Assembly (NCBI GenBank): GCA_020850615.1
Contig: JADZEI010000036.1
Location: 1 to 48,158, forward strand
Direction: 5' to 3'
Length of the DNA: 48,158 nucleotides
From: Dehalococcoidia bacterium
Lineage (GTDB): Bacteria > Chloroflexota > Dehalococcoidia > Tepidiformales > Tepidiformaceae
The translations under genes and the position numbers were made by a program. Positions 8,074 through 19,106 of the stretch are shown one piece after another (position 1 is the first letter of the stretch; every line of letters starts with the position of its first letter). The notes under the pieces are model-generated. The model was not told the origin of the DNA. It ran no database searches and saw only the letters and a list, made by a program, of their open reading frames with translations.

Positions 8074-9462
8074 CTACCCGGGCCAGTCCTCCTCCGCTTC
8101 CGCCACGAGCGCGGGCACGTCGCGCGGGAGCAGCACGCCCGCCGCCACGGCGCGCTCGGCCGCCGCCCGGAACTTCGCGAGGAACGACGCCCGGTCGCCG
8201 TAGAGCGCGTGCACCTGCTCCCGCGGGAACGCGTGCGACGAGCCGCCGAGGTAGGCGAAGATGTCGTCCTTCAGCGGGATCGCGCTGTTTTTCGCCAGCG
8301 GCACATCCGCCTGCGGCAGCCGGATCCCGCCGCGCGCGATGCCCAGCTCGTCGCGCACCACCTCCGCCGGGTCGCCCGCGAACTCGACGAGCGGCTGCAC
8401 CGGCGGCGGTGTGCCTTCGGACAGCCAGCGGTGCATGTGGTGGAAGGCCGCGTCGTAGAGCGGGATCATCGGGATCCGGTTGATCCCCTCCGAAAGCGGC
8501 AGCGTCCGCACCTGGTCCCGCACGAACTTCGCCTGCCGGTCGCGCTGGCCCTGCGCCGAGACGTGGCACGTCCCCGCCGACTCCCAGTACCGGAACGTGT
8601 CCGTGTCCGGCTGCCGCACCGGGTAGCAGGCGATCGCCTCCAGCTCGGAGTTCACCACGAACACCGGCACGCCGAGGTCGTCGCGCAGCAGGTTCGCCCC
8701 GCGCAGCCGGTCCCGCGGCGAGTTCGACATCGCCGGCGCGTTGATGTTCACCACCGCGTCCCCGACTTCGAGCGGGCTCCCCGTCCCGAAATAGATGGTC
8801 AGGATGAAGCCGTCGAACGCCCGGCTCAGCGGCTGGATCGCGTTCACGTACGTCCCCAGCCGGCCCGCCGACTGCGACCCGCCCTGCCCGACCACGTGCC
8901 GCACCTCCAGCCCGCCCATCGGGTCGGCCGGCGTCCGCACGCGGTCGCGGCCCACCGCCCGCGCGGCCTGGGTGAACACGTCGTACGAGTAGTCGTCGCC
9001 CGGGATGGAGAGCGTCCCGTAGCGCTCCGGGTCCCACGCCCGCAGCCCCTGCGGCTCCGGCGGCAGCCCTTCGAGGCCCACCTTCTGCGTCGTGAGACAT
9101 ACCAGCGCATAGCCGCCCTCGAAGATCTCCAGGCTCTCGGCGCTGAACAGGTCGTACCCCGCGGTGACGTTGTTCCAGGTCACGACCACGGTCCCGTTGA
9201 ACCGCGCCGGGTCGCCCGGCCGGTAGACCAGCATCCGCGTCTTGAACGGCGCCTCCCCCGCGGGCTCGGCCTGCCAGCGCCCGTCGCGCGTCAGCTCCGC
9301 GCCGGGCGCCAGGCGGTAGCGCGTCGCTGTCCCTTCGAGGAAGTACTCCGCCTCCGTGTACCCAAACGCAGCCACGTCGAGCATCGACGCGCCGAACGGC
9401 CACCCGCGCTGGCCACCGGTCACCGGCCCCGCGACCACGGGCCGCGCGATTACCTCCGTCAT
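8074..9462 (-). CDS. Alpha/beta hydrolase domain-containing protein (Abhydrolase_10-like)
   Basis: From the ATG at 9462, which has a GGAGGG ribosome site, the protein is 462 aa. The longer in-frame start at 9573 adds low-complexity residues. The sequence matches a family of large alpha/beta hydrolases: TRMLVYRPGDPARFNGTVVVTWNN, an ETLEIFEGGYALV-like segment (here SLEIFEGGYALVCLTTQKVG), then VVGQGGSQSAGRLGTYVNA, a GxSxS-type nucleophile region. A C-terminal block IPMIPLYDAAFHHMHRWL supplies the His. No signal peptide is seen, so it is probably cytoplasmic. It is divergent from katG. The substrate is unknown; ester hydrolysis is the general expectation. Confidence 0.75.
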   Translation of the reverse strand: MTEVIARPVVAGPVTGGQRGWPFGASMLDVAAFGYTEAEYFLEGTATRYRLAPGAELTRDGRWQAEPAGEAPFKTRMLVYRPGDPARFNGTVVVTWNNVTAGYDLFSAESLEIFEGGYALVCLTTQKVGLEGLPPEPQGLRAWDPERYGTLSIPGDDYSYDVFTQAARAVGRDRVRTPADPMGGLEVRHVVGQGGSQSAGRLGTYVNAIQPLSRAFDGFILTIYFGTGSPLEVGDAVVNINAPAMSNSPRDRLRGANLLRDDLGVPVFVVNSELEAIACYPVRQPDTDTFRYWESAGTCHVSAQGQRDRQAKFVRDQVRTLPLSEGINRIPMIPLYDAAFHHMHRWLSEGTPPPVQPLVEFAGDPAEVVRDELGIARGGIRLPQADVPLAKNSAIPLKDDIFAYLGGSSHAFPREQVHALYGDRASFLAKFRAAAERAVAAGVLLPRDVPALVAEAEEDWPG

Positions 9463-12029
<2,567 letters not shown>

Positions 12030-12053
12030 GCGCTACCGCCCCGGGGCACCACC

Positions 12054-12086
12054 GCGAGGGCTGCCATCCGGCAGCCCTCGCGCCGT
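12054..12086 (+). terminator. Intrinsic terminator after katG
   Basis: A perfect 12-bp stem (12054-12065 with 12070-12081, loop ATCC) lies 25 bases past the katG stop. Its T-tract is weak (GCCGTTTC). Confidence 0.75.
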
Positions 12087-12263
12087 TTCATCCTGCCATC
12101 GCGAAGCGGTAGTCCGCCGAGCCCAGCCTCGGCGGGGCGTCTAAGCCCAACACACGCCGCACCGAAGGCCCTACCGCCGCACCCCATATCGGTGGCCCGA
12201 CCGGCAGGGAGGGCTCCCGTCGCGCCCCGGTACCGGTCGTGCCCCACCGGCCTCGCACCGTCC

Positions 12264-13226
12264 CTACCCCACGTTCCCCGGCCGCCGCCCCTCCTCCAGC
12301 GCCGCGATCACCTTCGCCGCCGCTTCCCGCTTCGTCACCGTCCCATCGAGGTCTTTGTCCAATTTCGCGTTCTGCGTGTAGAAGACCGTGCCGGCACTGA
12401 AGAGCACGAAATCTTCCGCCTGGCCCACCGCGCCTGGCCACAGGATCGACATATACAGGTCGGACACGGCCCTGATTTTCCCGCGGTACGGCGAAAGGTA
12501 CCGCTCGACCCAGTCGAGCTGCTCTTCCGCCGTCATCGCCGCCAGCTGCGCCACCGTCGTCCCCATCCCCTCCGCCGTCGACGGCATGAACTGGATCAGC
12601 CCCGTCGCGCCGCTTTCCGGGTTTCGCACCGAAGCGCTGAATGTCCCTGCCGATTCGAACGCGATCACCGCCATCAGCAGGTCCGGTTCGAACCCGAGGT
12701 TCGCCGCGATCTCCCGCACGCGCTGCCGGAACGCCGGCGACACCTTCGCCCCCCACGCCAGCAGCTCTCCGCCGCCCCCGCCGTCCGGCTCCCCTGCCGG
12801 CGCGAGGAACCGCGCGTTCACCCACCCCACGGTCGCGTCCTCGGCCGCGACGTTCATCCACGTGTTGCCGTCGGCCAGCGTGACCGGCGCCACGCCCGCC
12901 GCCACCACCACCAGCCCCCGCGGCAGCACCGCGATGCTCCGCGTATCGGGGTCCGGCCCCTCCCGCAGGTTCAGCGCCTCCGCGGTCACCCGGAACTGTG
13001 CCGGGCCCGCCGGCGCCACCTCCGCGAGGAACGCCCGGTTGACCCAGCCCCGCAGCCCGTCGGACGCCGCGACGTGCACCCACGTGCCCCCGTCGACCAC
13101 GGCCGGCTCCGCATCGAGCGCGGTCACCAGCTCACCCTCCCTCAGCACCCGCAGCACCGGGTTGCCCACGCCCGCAGCGGCGCGCAGGTTGAGCCCGGCA
13201 GTGGCGACTTTGTAGCTCCCTGCCAT
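12264..13226 (-). CDS. Lytic transglycosylase (SLT domain) with two N-terminal SH3b domains
   Basis: From the ATG at 13226, with an AAAGGAG ribosome site, the protein is 320 aa. Two bacterial SH3 (SH3b) repeats at about 4-67 and 75-145 contain the typical LNLRAAAG, WVHV and WVNRAFL signatures and probably bind the cell wall. The C-terminal half is a soluble-lytic-transglycosylase-like domain with the catalytic Glu in MAVIAFESAGTF, followed by GATGLIQFMPSTA, which is diagnostic for the fold. It would cleave peptidoglycan glycan strands. No signal peptide is visible, so either it leaves by another route, such as cell lysis, or its role is unusual. It is flanked by convergent katG and a divergent monooxygenase gene. 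Confidence 0.88.
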   Translation of the reverse strand: MAGSYKVATAGLNLRAAAGVGNPVLRVLREGELVTALDAEPAVVDGGTWVHVAASDGLRGWVNRAFLAEVAPAGPAQFRVTAEALNLREGPDPDTRSIAVLPRGLVVVAAGVAPVTLADGNTWMNVAAEDATVGWVNARFLAPAGEPDGGGGGELLAWGAKVSPAFRQRVREIAANLGFEPDLLMAVIAFESAGTFSASVRNPESGATGLIQFMPSTAEGMGTTVAQLAAMTAEEQLDWVERYLSPYRGKIRAVSDLYMSILWPGAVGQAEDFVLFSAGTVFYTQNAKLDKDLDGTVTKREAAAKVIAALEEGRRPGNVG

Positions 13227-13342
13227 GATGTGACTCCTTTCTTGTCCCATCTCCAGCCCGCGTGCCCGGCATACTACGCTGGCCATAGCGGCTGTGCGCG
13301 TCGACTTTGCGGGCGCGCGCGCCGCCCGGTACCGTGGTCGCC

Positions 13343-14341
13343 ATGTCCGCCGTGCCGCTGTCCCTCCTCGACCTCGCTCTCATCGGTGAGGGCGAGACGC
13401 CCCGCGATGCCCTCGAAGGCAGCGTCGCCATCGCCCGCAAGGCCGAGGAGCTCGGCTACCTCCGCATCTGGTACGCCGAACACCACAACATGGCCACTAT
13501 CGCCTCGTCGGCCCCGGCCGTGCTCATCGCGCACGTCGCGGCGCACACGTCGCGAATCCGGCTCGGCTCCGGCGGCGTCATGCTCCCGAACCACGCCCCG
13601 CTCGTCATCGCCGAGCAGTTCGGCACCCTCGCCTCGCTCCACCCCGGCCGCATCGACCTCGGCCTCGGGCGCGCGCCGGGCACCGACCAGGTGACCCTCC
13701 GCGCCCTCCGCCGCTCCCCCCAGGCCGCCGAACACTTCCCCCAGGACGTCCTCGAGCTCCAGGCCTACCTTTCGGACGAAACCCGCGTCCCCACGGTCAA
13801 TGCCACTCCCGGGCGCGGCACAAACGTGCCCATTTACGTCCTCGGCTCCTCGCTCTTCGGCGCCCGGCTCGCCGCGGTCCTCGGCCTGCCCTACGGGTTC
13901 GCCTCGCACTTCGCCCCGCAAGCCCTCCACGACGCCATCCACCTCTATCGCACCGAGTTCCAGCCCTCCGACCAGCTCGCCGCCCCGTATGTCATCGCCG
14001 GTGTCAATGTCATCGCCGCCGAAACCGAGGACGCCGCCCGGGCCCTGCTCGAAAAGCGCCGCCGCATGCTCGTCCGGAACCTCTTCGGGCGCGCCGGCCA
14101 GCCGCTCAGCGACGACGAAGTCGAGCTCGTCCTCGCCTCGCCCCAGGCCGCCCAGGTCGAGGCGATGTTCCACTACACCGCCGCCGGCACGCCCGCCGCC
14201 GTCCGCGCCTACCTGGACGAGTTCCAGCGCACCACCGGCGCCGACGAGCTCATGGTCGTCCACCACGGCGATTCCGTGGCCACCCGCCTCCGCTCCCTCG
14301 AGCTTCTCGGCGCAGCCACCCCCGCCCCCACCCCCGCGTAG
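13343..14341 (+). CDS. LLM-class flavin-dependent oxidoreductase (luciferase-like, MsnO8 type)
   Basis: I start this 332-aa protein at ATG 13343, because [20 protein letters not shown] is the standard beginning of the MsnO8 branch of luciferase-like monooxygenases. The TIM-barrel signatures [37 protein letters not shown] and [12 protein letters not shown] are all present. Such enzymes use reduced FMN supplied by a reductase to oxygenate small molecules. The substrate cannot be predicted. The gene is divergent from the transglycosylase gene and is the last ordinary chromosomal gene before the tRNA integration hotspot. Confidence 0.92.
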   Translation: MSAVPLSLLDLALIGEGETPRDALEGSVAIARKAEELGYLRIWYAEHHNMATIASSAPAVLIAHVAAHTSRIRLGSGGVMLPNHAPLVIAEQFGTLASLHPGRIDLGLGRAPGTDQVTLRALRRSPQAAEHFPQDVLELQAYLSDETRVPTVNATPGRGTNVPIYVLGSSLFGARLAAVLGLPYGFASHFAPQALHDAIHLYRTEFQPSDQLAAPYVIAGVNVIAAETEDAARALLEKRRRMLVRNLFGRAGQPLSDDEVELVLASPQAAQVEAMFHYTAAGTPAAVRAYLDEFQRTTGADELMVVHHGDSVATRLRSLELLGAATPAPTPA

Positions 14342-14491
14342 GCGAGGCCGTGGCGAACGACGGAGCCGGCGAGTCCAGCCGCGCCGACCGCCGCGGACCC
14401 ATCTGCTAAACTCGACAGGCGCCCGGCTGGCTGTCCCCACCGGCAACCGGCCGCCCGCCCGCGGCCCAAGGCCGCCAGGCGCTCACACCGT

Positions 14492-14566
14492 GCCCCCGTA
14501 GCTCAGCGGATAGAGCAGTGGTTTCCTAAACCATGTGCGCAGGTTCGATTCCTGCCGGGGGTACCA
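14492..14566 (+). tRNA. tRNA-Arg (CCU anticodon)
   Basis: The sequence folds into a complete cloverleaf: 7-bp acceptor stem (GCCCCCG with CGGGGGT), D-arm GCTC/GAGC, anticodon arm with loop TTCCTAA (anticodon CCT), T-arm around GGTTCGATTCC, discriminator A at 14563 and an encoded CCA at 14564-14566. It reads AGG codons. Its 3' half is the attachment site used by the element that follows, which restores an intact tRNA end. Confidence 0.96.
14523..14566 (+). repeat. attL: 44-bp tRNA 3'-end core
   Basis: Positions 14523-14566 are identical to 22614-22657 over all 44 bases and differ immediately outside. This copy lies inside the intact tRNA, next to the integrase gene, as expected for the left junction of a tRNA-targeting element. 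Confidence 0.95.
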
Positions 14567-14588
14567 AACTGCGCTGTGGATTCACCGC

Positions 14589-14649
14589 CGCACGATAACT
14601 ATGAGACGAGTGCAAGGGCGCGTTGCTCTAGCGCTCGGGCGCATGATAA
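14589..14649 (+). promoter_or_regulatory. Candidate integrase arm-type sites, left end
   Basis: CGCACGATAA (14589-14598) and CGCATGATAA (14640-14649) flank GCTCTAGCG (14625-14633). The same decamer and nonamer recur at the right end (22546-22555 and 22590-22598). Short motifs repeated at both ends of a tRNA-targeting element fit integrase or excisionase arm sites. The last decamer also overlaps the integrase promoter region. Confidence 0.5.
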
Positions 14650-14658
14650 CTTCCTGGC

Positions 14659-15603
14659 ATGGAAGTGCGCGTCAAGGATATCGTGTCGGCCGTCCCGGTG
14701 TGGCGGGAGTATGAGATCGGGTTCCTCGACAGCCTGGAGGAGACCAACCGGGCGCCGATGACTCAGCGGACCTACGGTGTCGCCGTACGGCAACTCGGGG
14801 AGTTCCTGGCGTCGAAGGGAATGCCCACGGACCCCGCGAACGTGAGTCGCGAACACCTCGGCGAGTGGATGCGCTACATGCAGCGGCGGGCTGAGGACGG
14901 CGGGCAGGGACTGACGGCACAGACGGCACTACAGCGGTACCGGAGCGCGAGCCGGTTCTTCCTGTGGCTCGTGAAGGAGGGTGAGATCCGGGAATCGCCG
15001 ATGACGCGGATGGAACCCCCGAAGGTCCCGGAGAAGCTGGTGCCCGTCGTCAACGACGATGCGCTCAAGAAGTTGTTCAAGACGGTGGACGGCACCGAAT
15101 TCGAGGCGCGCCGTGACCGCGCGATCCTCTCACTGTTCCTTGATGTCGGGCTCCGCATCGCGGAGATGGCTGGCATCAAGGCCGCAGACATCGACATCGA
15201 CGAGCGCGAAGTGCGCGTGATGGGGAAGGGGCGCCGGGCGCGCGAGCTCCGGTTCACTCGCGAGACCCGCGCGGACATACAGCGGTACCTACGGCAACGG
15301 GCAAAACACCCGCACCACGAATCACCGGCACTCTGGATCGGCCGGCAGGGCCCGATGACCGGGAGCGGCATCTACCGCATGGTCACGAGACGGGCCGATG
15401 AAGCGGAGATCGGCCACATCCACCCTCACCAACTCCGGCACACCTTCGCGCACGTGTACCTTCGCAACGGCGGCAACGAGGGCAACTTGATGCGCGTCAC
15501 GGGCTGGAAGTCCCGGAGCATGGTCGATCGGTACGGCGCCAGCGTGGCGGCCTCCCGCGCGGCCGACGCGCACGACGAGTTCTCTCCGAGGAAGCTGGTA
15601 TGA
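14659..15603 (+). CDS. int: Tyrosine-type site-specific recombinase (integrase)
   Basis: This 314-aa integrase has an N-terminal SAM-like core-binding domain (about 20-115) and a C-terminal catalytic domain. The catalytic set is complete: R166 in LDVGLRIAEM, K190 in GKGRR, H257 and R260 in HPHQLRHTFAH, W283 at the second His/Trp position in GWKSRS, and nucleophile Y292 in MVDRYG. It would recombine the 44-bp core at tRNA-Arg for integration and, with a partner, excision. It is short for a phage integrase because it lacks a separate arm-binding N-terminal domain of normal size, so it resembles XerD. It lies 92 bp from attL and overlaps the next gene by ATGA. Confidence 0.96.
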   Translation: MEVRVKDIVSAVPVWREYEIGFLDSLEETNRAPMTQRTYGVAVRQLGEFLASKGMPTDPANVSREHLGEWMRYMQRRAEDGGQGLTAQTALQRYRSASRFFLWLVKEGEIRESPMTRMEPPKVPEKLVPVVNDDALKKLFKTVDGTEFEARRDRAILSLFLDVGLRIAEMAGIKAADIDIDEREVRVMGKGRRARELRFTRETRADIQRYLRQRAKHPHHESPALWIGRQGPMTGSGIYRMVTRRADEAEIGHIHPHQLRHTFAHVYLRNGGNEGNLMRVTGWKSRSMVDRYGASVAASRAADAHDEFSPRKLV

Positions 15604-15980
15604 CGAGGCTGACCGCAAAGTGGTTCGCTTGCGAAGACGAAAGGTCGGCAAGTGGCTTCCGCCTCGAGGCGGCATGTGGCCGGCGTGGATGCTGCCCGGC
15701 GATGGTAACCGCGTCGCCTGGGGCCGGGTGGGCCCGGGGCGCCGGATGGACGTACGACAGCCGGCTCGGCGTCTGGGGGCTTTCCAGTCGTGTGGCCGAG
15801 CAGTGGCGGAGATTCGAGGCCGATGGCGGCGGTTGGCGCGGCTTTGAGCCGACTTCGCAGTTCGGTTGGCGATACCCGGAGCGCGCCGTCCGCGACCCGC
15901 GGTCGCCGCGCCGCATTCCTCTCCCGGCGCTTCTACGCTGCCCGCTCTGCCACTGGATCAATCAAGTGCAAACTGTGTAG
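15600..15980 (+). CDS. Small hypothetical protein, translationally coupled to integrase
   Basis: The 126-aa frame begins with an ATG that overlaps the integrase stop (ATGA at 15600-15603), which favours coupled translation. The protein is rich in Trp, Arg and Gly, with Cys in CGRRGCC near residue 26 and a C-terminal RCPLCHW that may be half of a zinc site. No family is recognised. It might be an excision cofactor from its position, but the sequence does not show this. A perfect 6-bp inverted repeat (AGCGCC-GT-GGCGCT, 15979-15992) sits on its stop codon. Confidence 0.5.
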   Translation: MTRLTAKWFACEDERSASGFRLEAACGRRGCCPAMVTASPGAGWARGAGWTYDSRLGVWGLSSRVAEQWRRFEADGGGWRGFEPTSQFGWRYPERAVRDPRSPRRIPLPALLRCPLCHWINQVQTV

Positions 15981-15992
15981 CGCCGTGGCGCT

Positions 15993-16001
15993 GCTCTAGC
16001 G
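15993..16001 (+). promoter_or_regulatory. Third copy of the GCTCTAGCG motif
   Basis: The nonamer shared by both element ends occurs once more here, next to an inverted repeat at 15979-15992 and downstream of the integrase unit. It could be a binding site for the integrase or for the element's regulator. Confidence 0.35.
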
Positions 16002-16148
16002 TATCCTTCCGTCAGTCCCCGCCCTGGCTGTCAGGTCCGCGGAGGGGGCCAACCTTGTCGAACACCGACACCCGCGCGACCTGCTGCGGCGCTGATCGGC
16101 TCCATCGCTTTCGGCGTACGCGACGGAAGGTGCGCGGAGCCGACGCCT

Positions 16149-16421
16149 TTGTCCAAGGATGCCACTAAACAGCAGGTGGGCCGCATAGGCGGCCTGACCA
16201 CCCACGCCACCTCTGATAGCTCTGCGATCGCCGCACGCGCCCGGGCAGGGCTCACCGCCCGCTTCGAGCGCGAAGTGCGCGAGCATGCCGTGGAGAAAGG
16301 GGAGGTACTCAGCGATTCCGAGCTCGCCCGGCGCATCGAGATGACCCGGCGCGTTTACTACGCGCGCCTGGCACTGAAGTCCGCGGAGGCTCGGAGGAAG
16401 GGGGCTCTAAGTGGCTCCTGA
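16149..16421 (+). CDS. Small conserved phage/island protein, probable DNA-binding
   Basis: A 90-aa protein starting at TTG 16149, about 10 bases after a GGAG site. The opening KQQVGRIGGLTTHA, then AARARAGLTARFEREV and a C-terminal RRVYYARLALKSAEARRK, match a pattern I know from small proteins next to replication genes in actinobacterial phages and islands (GRIGGLTTHA...ARAGLxARFEREV...RLALxSARAR). It is basic and helical, so nucleic-acid binding is plausible. Its place just before the helicase gene suggests a role in replication or its control. No experimental function is known to me. Confidence 0.72.
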   Translation: MSKDATKQQVGRIGGLTTHATSDSSAIAARARAGLTARFEREVREHAVEKGEVLSDSELARRIEMTRRVYYARLALKSAEARRKGALSGS

Positions 16422-16505
16422 GAATGCCGCGACCCGCCGGACAGGGCGGGTCTACAGAAGCGCGGCTGCGGGGTGCACGGGCAACACTCACGAGGCGGAT
16501 GCGCC

Positions 16506-18074
16506 GTGAGCGAATCATACGACATCGCGGAGGCAGTGAGCGACGTCGACGACGAGCGCAACGCTATCGCCGCGTGCATGTGCGAGAACGCGGACGCCGT
16601 GGCCAGGGTGCGGGCAATCATCCGGGCTGACCACCTGCTACGCCCTGAGCACCGGGCGATCTTCGATGGGATCTGCCGTGTGGCCGACAGAGGGGATGTC
16701 GTCAACGAGATAACCGTCGGGGAGGACCTGGCTCGCCAGGGGCGGCTCGAAGAAGTCGGCGGTTTGCGCTACCTCAGCGACATGATCTGTCGTCTTCCGT
16801 TCAGTGGTGCAGCGGAGCACTACGCGAAGAACACCGTCGAGCGGTACGTACGGAGGGGGTTAGCTCAGATCGGGTCCCGACTCACTTACAGCGCGTTTCA
16901 GTTCACGATACCCGTCGCGGAGATGTGCGAGCAGGTTACGGAGCAGCTCGCGGTGCTGAGCCACGTGGGAGCACTCGGGTCCAGCCGCAACGAACCATTG
17001 AACTGGGATTCGTTCTGGCAGACGGATGCACAGGCGGAGGAGTGGCTCGTCGAGCCGCTGTTGCCCCGCGGGCGCCAGGTGGCGCTGTTTGCGCCCGCGA
17101 AGCAAGGCAAGAGCCTCCTGGCCTTCAACATTGCGTCCGCGCTCGCGCTCGGGTGGCCGATACTCGATCGGCCCACAGGCAAACCCGTGCGCGTGAGCTA
17201 CTTCGACCTCGAGATGACCGAGGGCGATGTTCAGGAGCGACTACGCGACATGGGCATAGGGCGACACCACGACCTTTCGCCGCTCGCCTATCACCTGTTG
17301 CCAAGTCTGCCCCCACTCACGACCCCAGCCGGAGGCGCTGAGCTGATGCGGCTCGTGAAGCAGCATGAGGCTGAGCTCGTCGTCGTCGACACGACCAGCC
17401 GCGTGATCGACGGCCCGGAGAATGAGGCGGACACGATGCGGGCTTTCTACCTTCGCACGGGCCTACCGCTGAAGGCGTACGGCGCGACCCTGCTGCGCCT
17501 TGATCATGCCGGCAAGGACCCAAGCAAGGGGCAGCGCGGCACCTCTGCCAAGAACGACGACGTCGACCTCGTGTGGGAGTTGATGGCGACACAGGGGGGG
17601 ATCCGACTGCGGGCCACGCATCGCCGGCAAGCCTGGATCCCTGACACCGTCGACCTGCTGCGGCTTACCGATCCGCTCCGGCACGTGAGGGCGGCGCAAA
17701 CGTGGCCGGCGGGCACGGTCGAGATGGCTGCACTCCTGGACGAGCTACATCTGCCGATCGATGTGGGCCGCGTGAAGGCTCGGGAGGCGCTTGGCGCGGC
17801 CGGGAAGACAGGGAGGAACGAGGTCGTGTCAGCGGCTCTCCGGTACCGCCGCGAAGCGACGACGCGTCCCGGGACAGCACCCGGGACACACAACTCCGGC
17901 CCCGAAGGGACAGCAGCCGGGGACAGGTCCACGATCAGGTTCGGGGACAGCCCGTGGGACATGCCGGGACAGGTGCCCGGCGAACCCCGGGACACGTGTG
18001 TCTCCCTGAAAGGGGACACGTGTTCGGACGGGGCCGCGGCCACGCAACTTCAGACAGGGAGACACTACGCATGA
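16506..18074 (+). CDS. Replicative helicase-like protein: DnaB N-terminal domain plus RepA-type ATPase
   Basis: I start this 522-aa protein at GTG 16506, preceded by CGAGGCGG. A GTG at 16473 would add 11 residues. Residues about 10-115 resemble the DnaB N-terminal helical domain (RADHLLRPEHRAIFDGI, EEVGGLRYLSDM). Residues 180-395 form a RecA-fold ATPase of the AAA_25/RepA kind, with P-loop APAKQGKS (196-203), FDLEMT and Walker B ELVVVDTTSR (Asp295), and LRLDHAGKDPSKGQRGTSAKNDDVD near the end. It probably opens or unwinds DNA at the element's origin. The last 60 codons hold nine GGGACA hexamers and encode low-complexity sequence, which looks constrained at the DNA level. It overlaps the next gene by ATGA. 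Confidence 0.85.
   Translation: MSESYDIAEAVSDVDDERNAIAACMCENADAVARVRAIIRADHLLRPEHRAIFDGICRVADRGDVVNEITVGEDLARQGRLEEVGGLRYLSDMICRLPFSGAAEHYAKNTVERYVRRGLAQIGSRLTYSAFQFTIPVAEMCEQVTEQLAVLSHVGALGSSRNEPLNWDSFWQTDAQAEEWLVEPLLPRGRQVALFAPAKQGKSLLAFNIASALALGWPILDRPTGKPVRVSYFDLEMTEGDVQERLRDMGIGRHHDLSPLAYHLLPSLPPLTTPAGGAELMRLVKQHEAELVVVDTTSRVIDGPENEADTMRAFYLRTGLPLKAYGATLLRLDHAGKDPSKGQRGTSAKNDDVDLVWELMATQGGIRLRATHRRQAWIPDTVDLLRLTDPLRHVRAAQTWPAGTVEMAALLDELHLPIDVGRVKAREALGAAGKTGRNEVVSAALRYRREATTRPGTAPGTHNSGPEGTAAGDRSTIRFGDSPWDMPGQVPGEPRDTCVSLKGDTCSDGAAATQLQTGRHYA
17871..18023 (+). repeat. Iteron-like cluster: nine phased GGGACA hexamers
   Basis: GGGACA occurs at 17871, 17883, 17907, 17920, 17944, 17956, 17966, 17989 and 18013, with steps of 12, 24, 13, 24, 12, 10, 23 and 24 bases. 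The last two extend to GGGACACGTGT. The hexamer is kept although it falls in all three codon phases, so it is not a product of a repeated peptide. An inverted copy lies at 18108-18113. Near-helical phasing in the 3' end of a replication gene fits a replication origin or a cooperative protein-binding array. Confidence 0.7.
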
Positions 18075-18298
18075 AGCGCGCATCGTTCCGGCACACCTGT
18101 CCCCGCTGTGGCGAGCTGAGCTTCCCCAGTGACGAAGGTCCGCGGTACCGCTGGTGTCTCGAACACGGGGATGTGCTCGTGAACCCGATGACCGACGAGG
18201 AGTTGAACGCGCTCACGCGGCCGGCTCCGGCGACGAAGCGCCGCAAGAAGAAGTGGTCGCCATCGGCGATCGGCCTGTTCCTGGAGGCCAGCGAATGA
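18071..18298 (+). CDS. Small zinc-ribbon protein
   Basis: A 75-aa protein whose ATG overlaps the helicase stop (ATGA) and follows a GGGAG site. It has CPRCGELSF near the start and a later WCLEHGD, giving a C-x2-C...C-x2-H set that could hold zinc. The C-terminus is strongly basic (ATKRRKKKW). It is probably a nucleic-acid-binding accessory of the element. No named family is recognised. Confidence 0.65.
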   Translation: MKRASFRHTCPRCGELSFPSDEGPRYRWCLEHGDVLVNPMTDEELNALTRPAPATKRRKKKWSPSAIGLFLEASE

Positions 18299-18459
18299 TC
18301 GCCGACGTCCGCCAGATTCATTGCCCCGATTGCCTTCGCTTCTGTGGCGAGACGGACGGGACCTTCGCCCGGGTGAAGTGCCACGGCTGCCGGCGATGGT
18401 TGATGTGGCGCGTTCACGAGGACGGCCAGATCACGGTCGCGGCCGGGTTGCGGCCATGA
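18295..18459 (+). CDS. Tiny C4 zinc-finger protein (Com-like)
   Basis: A 54-aa protein coupled to the previous gene by an ATGA overlap. CPDCLRF and CHGCRRW form a clear C-x2-C...C-x2-C zinc finger. The layout resembles Com, the small zinc-finger RNA-binding translational activator of phage Mu, though the similarity is only to the motif. Two different zinc-ribbon proteins in a row just after the replication gene suggest regulators. Confidence 0.62.
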   Translation: MIADVRQIHCPDCLRFCGETDGTFARVKCHGCRRWLMWRVHEDGQITVAAGLRP

Positions 18460-18560
18460 GGTACACTCGTACCACGCGCTCATCGTCGCGCCCCCACGGC
18501 GCACACCACAGCGCAGCGACGGCCAAGCCCGACGGCCATACGGGGCTCCGAGGTCGTCGC

Positions 18561-19106
18561 ATGTCCAGTCCCCAGGCGATCCAGGTCTCGCCCACCATGG
18601 CGAAGTTCCTCGCGTTCTTCGGCTCTCTTGACGACGCCGAGGCCGAGCGCCTACTGCGAGTGTTCACTCGCAAGTCGAAACAGGGCCCCTTCACGCCTGA
18701 GCAGTGGCAGGCGTTCGGTGACGAGCCGGAGTGTGTCCCACGTCCTAAGTCGACCGAGGAGCTTCAACGGCTCGCCATCCATGCCGACGCACTGGCGAAG
18801 CTGGCCGCTGCCCGGGAAGCGTACAGCACCGAGATGCAGGCCGTCCGGAAGGAAAGTGCGCAGGCCGAGCGGCACCTCAGGGGGCATAGGCGGGCCCACG
18901 TGATCCAGGAGCTCGAGTATCGCCAGCAGCGAGCGAACGATGCATTGGAAGAGATGCTGCGTATGGAGGTCGAAGCGCGGCCCCATCGACAGCTCGAGCG
19001 CAAGCTCGGCCGACGACTGACCTCGGTGTATGAGCCGGTTGGCGTCTTCATGGACGAAGGCGCCCCGTACGAAGACTACCTCGTCTCCAGCGGGAGGGAC
19101 GCGTGA
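18561..19106 (+). CDS. Coiled-coil hypothetical protein
   Basis: A 181-aa product if started at ATG 18561, which has a GAGG site 7-8 bases upstream. An ATG at 18456 overlapping the previous stop would give a 216-aa form with an extra basic, Ser-rich head. The middle (about 70-155) is a long charged helix rich in Glu, Arg and Ala (LAKLAAAREAYSTEMQAV, QELEYRQQRANDALEEML) and likely forms a coiled coil. It overlaps the protease gene by GTGA. A scaffold- or terminase-small-subunit-like role could be imagined from position, but the sequence does not prove either. Confidence 0.6.
   Translation: MSSPQAIQVSPTMAKFLAFFGSLDDAEAERLLRVFTRKSKQGPFTPEQWQAFGDEPECVPRPKSTEELQRLAIHADALAKLAAAREAYSTEMQAVRKESAQAERHLRGHRRAHVIQELEYRQQRANDALEEMLRMEVEARPHRQLERKLGRRLTSVYEPVGVFMDEGAPYEDYLVSSGRDA

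Noticed and set aside
18456-18560. Longer start for the coiled-coil protein
   Set aside because: The ATGA overlap is attractive, but the added residues are low-complexity and ATG 18561 has its own ribosome site. It is noted as an alternative only.
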